Below, in pieces: positions 59,294-64,000 of a stretch of 64,000 bases of DNA. The translations under genes and the position numbers were made by a program. The notes below the pieces were generated by a model. The model was not told the origin of the DNA and made no database searches. It was given only the letters and a program-made list of their open reading frames with translations. Location: contig JANUWF010003370.1 of the NCBI GenBank assembly GCA_026120185.1, forward strand, positions 1,848,001-1,912,000, written 5' to 3'. Each line of letters opens with the position of its first letter. The first letter of the stretch is position 1. The stretch comes from Voacanga thouarsii (Eukaryota; Streptophyta; Magnoliopsida; Gentianales; Apocynaceae).

Positions 59294-60155
59294 GTATTAG
59301 ATACTGGATGTGAATCTCATTTGTGCAATAACTTGCAAGGACTAAAGAGCAGTAGAAGGCTTGAGAAAGGCGACGTGGACCTACGTACTACAAATGGGGC
59401 AAAGGTTGCTGCACTTGCTGTGGGGACATACGAGCTGAACCTGCCTTCGGGATTAATTCTAAAACTGCAAAACTATTATTTTGTACCATTTTTAATGAAA
59501 AACATTATCTCAGTTGCATGTTTAGACTTATGTGGATTTCATTTAATATTTAAGAATAAATGTTGTTCTTTTTCTTTGAATGATATTCACTATAGTTCAA
59601 CAACTTTGGTTAATGGTTTATATGTTCTTGACTTGGATAATCCAATTCTCAATGTAAACAATAAAAAACCTAAAATAGATAACTCTAACACCTCTTACTT
59701 ATGGCATTGTCATTTGGGCCATATAAACGAAAATCGTATTTCTAAGTTACACAAGCTTGGTGACTTAGGGTCATTTAATTATGAATCATATGGCACATGC
59801 GAGTCTTGTTTACTAGGCAAAATGACTAAAACTCCTTTTCCAAGAAAAGGAGAACGGGCCAAAGAGTTATTAGAACTCATACATTCTAATGTATGTGGCC
59901 CAATGTCAATACAAGCAAGAGGAGGTTATAACTATTTCATAACATTTATCGAAGATTTCTCACGATACGGGTATTTGTATTTAATGAACTATAAATTCGA
60001 GACATTTGAAAGGTTCAAAGACTTCAAGAATGTAATAGAGAAACAACTTGGCAAACTATTAAGACTATAAGATCTGATCGAGGAGGAGAATATTTGAGTC
60101 AAGAGTTTTTGAGTTATCTTAGAGATAATGGGATATTATCTCAATGGACTCTACC
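59294..60155 (+). pseudogene. pol: Copia protease and integrase of CopA-2, first part
   Basis: It begins VLDTGCESHLCNNLQG, the protease active site (DTG). GAG-pre-integrase follows with LWHCHLGHINENRI and CESCLLGKMTKTPF (59700-59830), which supply the zinc ligands. The core has IHSNVCGPMSIQ, where the first catalytic Asp is Asn, YFITFIEDFSRYGYLYL, and, after a 1-base deletion near 60054, TIRSDRGGEYLSQEF with the second Asp. It ends QWTL at the GypT insertion and resumes at 63973. Confidence 0.88.
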
Positions 60156-60601
60156 TGTAACACCCCACATGTATGCAGGTTGTAAATGTTTCATAAGGAA
60201 AAGTGCTGGCAAGCAATACATAAATGCTGAAAATAAAGAGTGGTGTTTCGCTTTTCAAACCATACATGTGCACAATAAATACAACCACTCAAATGGGTAG
60301 CCATGGGTTACCACACGTTGGGCCCCATGACTAAATAACTGTCAGAATGCCACACTTTGTGCAAGCTGACAAAAGATAGGTGTACAGCCTACCGGGTGAG
60401 ATACTCCTCCATCTCTACACCCAAACTTACCGGCTGTCCACTCTAGAACACACAGATCATATGACTGAAACTTGCTAGCTCGGACCGGTATGACCTACCG
60501 GACTGGCATCCTATCCAGGAAGGACTCACCCCTCAGAGGTGGCCACCTACTGAGAGACTTACCCTAACCCTCCAAAGACTAGTCCTGGTGGTCTACCCCT
60601 A

Positions 60602-60613
60602 TTGAGTACTCAA
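60602..60613. promoter_or_regulatory. conserved LTR palindrome TTGAGTACTCAA (copy 5)
   Basis: Identical to 6417 and followed by the same CGTT. Confidence 0.5.
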
Positions 60614-62029
60614 CGTTGATTGTTCCCCTTGGGAGAAAATTGATCAAAACTTTGCTTTATTTGGAAATAGCAATTAAGGGTTTCCAAAAGTCTAGTCAAG
60701 TTGGGTTTTAGAAAAAGTTTAGATTTGTGTAAAACTGCTTGTTCAATTTTCAAATGATTTGCTTGACTAAAATAAAAAGGAAAAAAAGTCCTTAATTGTA
60801 TTTACAAATAAATGTCCATACACATTGCATTTGCTTGCCACAATAACTTTTGGTCTTCACAAAACTCCATGCAGGAGCTTACCTGCTTCTTTGCTTGCTC
60901 ACACTCAAAAGTCTTCCAAGGCTGACCTAACCCCGCCTGGGGTAAACACAAAACATAAGGTCACATTCAAGCTATACCTGCCTTACATAAATACTTCTTA
61001 GCTCAACTAGCTACAACCATGATTAACCATGACCTTAATGTCCTAAGCTTTAAGGCTAGATGCTAAAGAATTTTATAAAATAAGTCTAGTTTGATAAGTT
61101 AAAATAACTAGGGGTTCTAAAATAATTGCTAATAAATTATAGACTCAAATATTAATTCTTGAGTGTTATTAATAATAAATAAACTAAGGTTTGAATTTTA
61201 AATAATATTAAGCCCTAAATAATTTTAATAAATGATAATTTAAAAATAGCTTTATTATAAATAAATAATAAATTAAATAAATTTTTAATTAATAATTTTT
61301 TTAATAGATAATAATTAATTAGTAATAAATTAATTTTATTAAATTTTTGTTTAATAAAAATATTAATAGTCTAATTAAATATTCCAATCCAAATCCTCTA
61401 GTGTTTCGAATTTTGAAGGAAACTATAGTAGTAATTCTAATTTTTTTGTAATAAAATTTATTAATGAATATAACCTAGAATTAACAAGAAAATGATCTTA
61501 TATCATGGTTTTCCTATTGCTAGAAGAGATTCATGATCACATTCTCAATCATCAACAATATATTAATCCATTCATGAACATACACTTGACTATCTCGTAC
61601 CATCACATGGCCAAAATCCTACTAAGCATAATCATCAATCATGGTTTCCATGGAACAATAAGAACATAAAAGCCTAATCACCTTTGGTGTCATAATATCT
61701 AATCATGCTTCAAATATCCATAAAATTCATTAAGCATGAAGAACATACAATGATTCGAAAGGAAAATACATATATCCTAGTCATATACAACAATCATCAT
61801 GTCCTAACCCCAATCCCTTTATGCATATACTCAATCTCCCAATCATATTCCATCTCCCTATCAACACCTAAGAGACATGATTTCAGAATTTAATAAGAGA
61901 GATTTAAGAATGAATACTTGATTTTCGAGTACTTCGAAGAAGACAAAAGAAGGTCCATGCGCGATGGAGTGTCTTGAATGGTCTAACGAAACAAACGATC
62001 ATGGTTGATGATTGATCAACCATTTCAGT

Positions 62030-62030
<1 letters not shown>

Positions 62031-62070
<40 letters not shown>
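62031..62070. repeat. (AG)20 microsatellite
   Basis: Uninterrupted AG dinucleotides within the GypT LTR. Confidence 0.95.
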
Positions 62071-62073
<3 letters not shown>

Positions 62074-63654
62074 ATTAGAATGATATAATCGAATGGATGA
62101 AGATGAACAAGAGGGTGTTCTTAACTTACCTTGTTGATGTTCTTGAGACCTTCAAGAAAAAGGTTAATTTCGATCCGCTTGAAATTTTTTGTTTGCGAGG
62201 TTTTATGTTATAAATACCATAAATGAGGTTTAGGGATTAAATGGAAGTGATTTGGAGTGTTTGAGAGTGATTGGAGGTGTTTAGAGTAGGGTTAGGCTTG
62301 AAGGAGGTTAGTGTGTGTTCTTGGTGTTCTAGGTGAAAATGGAGAGAATTTGGAAGAATGCTGCACGAATTTTGGTAGAAGGCTGGCCGAATGGTATGGA
62401 ATGAATGAGGGTTTCGGTTTTCAGCTAGTAAGAGAGGGGATGATCAGATTTTTTTGAAATTTAAATGGAGGAAATAGTGGAGATGTTTAAGGTAAGAGGT
62501 TAGCTATGGTGTTTTGATCAAGAGAGGTTTCTATGTCTTCCAATGGTGCCGGCTGAACATGGAGTTTTTCCTGAAATGATTGAAGGTTAATGTTGCTCAA
62601 GGCTGGCCGAAATTCAGTCCATGAAGGCAGAGAAAATTCTGGTTAATTAGCCTAATGCAAGAGTGGTTTTAATGGAGTAAAATGCTGAAATTATTTGAAG
62701 TTCAAAAGAGTTTGAATGGAGTGATCTTAGGAGTGTTTTGTGGTGCAGCTATGGAGTCCTTATGCTCAAGGTAAGAGTGGGGTTTATGGTGTTCAGTCTA
62801 TAGCTGAGCAAGCTCAATTTTTACAGAGGTTGAAGATGATTTTCGGCCTTAGGCTAGAAGGAAGCAAGGCTGGAAAATTCTGGTTTCAAGTTGTTCAGAA
62901 TTTTCGAAGATTGCAGAATTTTTGGTGCAGAATTTTGCACACTCTTAGCTCGATTTTCAGAGGTTCTTCTGGGGTGTTTGAGGGTCTTCCGAGGTTGGTT
63001 TTTCAGCCTTATTTTTGGACAAATACAGAAGAGATTTGCTGGCTTGAAGGTGAACTAAAAACAGCTCCATTTCCTTGATTCCAAGCTACGAACTACCTAG
63101 TTTTTTTTTTCTGGTTTGGTGTGTTTTGTGTAGTCCGAAATTTGCACAGTTTTTCCAGCTTCCAAGCCACATAAAATGACCATTTTCTTGGCAGCAAATG
63201 AATGGGATTATGGCCTGAATTTTCAAAGAAAGGGCTGCAACAATTCTGGAAAATTTCCAGATTTCTTTCCACTAAAGTATGAACAAACATGAAGGTAGAT
63301 TTGAAGGTCCTTTCATGGTGATTGATTTTCTCTTGGGACCCTTCCTATTTACCCTCCTATTTTCGGCCAACTACCCAACCACCATAGCTGATTTTCGAAT
63401 TTCATGGTGGAGGAGTTATCCCAGAATTTTTTTGAAATTTAAAAGAAATGATTTAATGGTTTTGAATTATAAAGATATTAGGACAAGCTAGAGGTAATAA
63501 ATAGGACAAGAATTCCTCTAGAATTCTTTTTAGGACATAAGGATAAGATTAGGACATTCTCTTCATGTCTCCCTTAAGACAACATTCCTATTTTTATGGA
63601 ATGCAAGGAAACAAAAATTCAAACTTAATGAAAATAATCATGATAAAACTTAAA

Positions 63655-63721
63655 TGATGGGATTCGAACTCATGACCTTAGAAATTAATTTACCAAGCTC
63701 TAACCACTAAACCACCCTAAC
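63655..63721 (-). other. tRNA-like sequence in GypT LTR (copy 2)
   Basis: On minus: GTTAGGG, then TGGTTTAGTGGTTAGAGC (A box and D-arm), a poorly paired anticodon region, and GAGTTCGAATCCC (B box, T-arm with stem ATGAG/CCCAT, one mismatch). The acceptor stem does not pair, so it is not a functional tRNA gene. It begins about 247 bases into the LTR in element orientation. Confidence 0.55.
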
Positions 63722-63972
63722 TCTTGTTCTTATTTCCTCACCCTCATATTTTTCTTATCTACTCCTCAAGTTATCTCCCTATTCTGACCTCAGGAAAAAT
63801 TACCATTTTACCCCTCCTACTCAATAAGCATAACTAAACATTTAAACCTATAATCTACGATTCTAAAGCACATAAAATCATTCAAAAACATATATATTCA
63901 TGCAAAATAATATGATATGCATTCCCGACCCCCTTACTCTATGGTTGGTCTTAGGTAGGGTTTCACACTACC

Positions 63973-64000
63973 ACATACACCTCAACATAATGGTGTTTCT
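63973..64000 (+). pseudogene. pol: Copia integrase of CopA-2, continuation
   Basis: After removal of the LTR and one CTACC the reading is QWTLPHTPQHNGVS, the conserved segment just before the integrase catalytic Glu. It continues beyond the window. Confidence 0.88.

Larger units (their letters stand above)
60156..63967 (-). mobile_element. GypT solo LTR in CopA-2 integrase, perfect TSD
   Basis: Plus-strand ends TGTAACACCCC and GGGTTTCACA (from GGGTATTACA), with CTACC at 60151-60155 and 63968-63972. It aligns with the other GypT LTRs (vicinity of TTGAGTACTCAA; ACCGGGTGAGATACTCC near 60392). Length 3.8 kb. No coding region; small frames such as 62740-63078 have no homology. Confidence 0.92.
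54882..64000 (+). mobile_element. CopA-2: Ty1/Copia element, 5' part, with GypT solo LTR inside
   Basis: 5' LTR 54882-56615, PBS 56616-56630, leader to about 58400, gag 58409-59290, protease and integrase from 59294, interrupted at 60156-63967, and resuming at 63973 to the window end. It inserted in GypA-1 pol upstream of 54882. Gag through the integrase core has only one in-frame stop and one 1-base deletion, so it is among the youngest coding elements here. Confidence 0.92.

Noticed and set aside
62740..63078. 112-codon frame with Trp/Phe-rich composition
   Set aside because: It lies inside the GypT solo LTR, with no homology and no counterpart in other copies.
63655..63721. Functional tRNA gene
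   Set aside because: The acceptor stem and anticodon arm do not pair; only A and B boxes are recognisable.
1..64000. CRISPR arrays, bacterial operons, endogenous pararetrovirus
   Set aside because: No spacer-repeat pattern. All RT segments are accompanied by integrase or LTR/PBS features of Copia or Gypsy. Movement-protein or coat-protein motifs are not seen.

Overview
The window looks like plant nuclear DNA, most likely from a eudicot. It is AT-rich, I found no convincing host gene, and almost every stretch can be assigned to a plant transposable element. A chimeric scrap of plastid rRNA genes supports a plant nuclear origin. The species cannot be named from this sequence. The region reads as a heterochromatic nest in which retrotransposons inserted into one another, and where target-site duplications (TSDs) survive the order can be read directly.

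Four LTR families recur. CopA is Ty1/Copia with LTRs of about 1.7 kb that start TGTTAG. CopB is Ty1/Copia with LTRs of about 2 kb that start TGTTGG. GypT is a Ty3/Gypsy chromovirus of Tekay/Del type with LTRs of 3.3-4.1 kb that start TGTAAY. GypA is Ty3/Gypsy of Tat/Athila type with LTRs of about 1.5 kb that start TGATAGG. One CACTA (En/Spm) DNA transposon of about 15 kb is also present.

Layout. 1-11606: a reverse-oriented CopA element (gag, leader, PBS, 5' LTR). Its leader holds a GypA solo LTR (2063-5494), itself split by a CopB solo LTR (2937-4968), and a GypT solo LTR (5512-9586). 11607-12460: repeat L. 12465-12981 and 28026-28390: a Copia RT/RNase H fragment split inside RNase H by the CACTA element 12982-28022, which has a TSD of TAT. 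The CACTA element carries subterminal repeats, a GypT solo LTR, the plastid 23S/16S chimera, decayed TNP2 and ORF2 genes and a GypA solo LTR. 28391-29025: repeat R, an inverted relative of L. 29026-47247: a CopB element interrupted in RT by a reverse CopB solo LTR, which is itself split by a two-LTR GypT element (36069-46788). 47248-54881: a reverse GypA element that interrupts CopB RT/RNase H and is interrupted in integrase by a CopA solo LTR (50329-52044). 54882-64000: a CopA element that interrupts GypA and is interrupted in integrase by a GypT solo LTR (60156-63967). Its integrase resumes in the last 33 bases.

No element appears autonomous: all pol genes carry stops or frameshifts, and two integrases have lost the first catalytic Asp. 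The leads worth most attention are (i) an array of perfect hairpins with different but self-complementary arms in the CopA leader, present in two diverged copies; (ii) an extra basic-then-acidic ORF between PBS and gag in the GypT element; (iii) tRNA-like A/B-box sequences at the same offset in two GypT LTRs; (iv) a 10-bp palindrome kept in all five GypT LTRs; (v) a GC-rich palindromic module shared by unrelated families; and (vi) the plastid rRNA chimera inside CACTA subterminal repeats.
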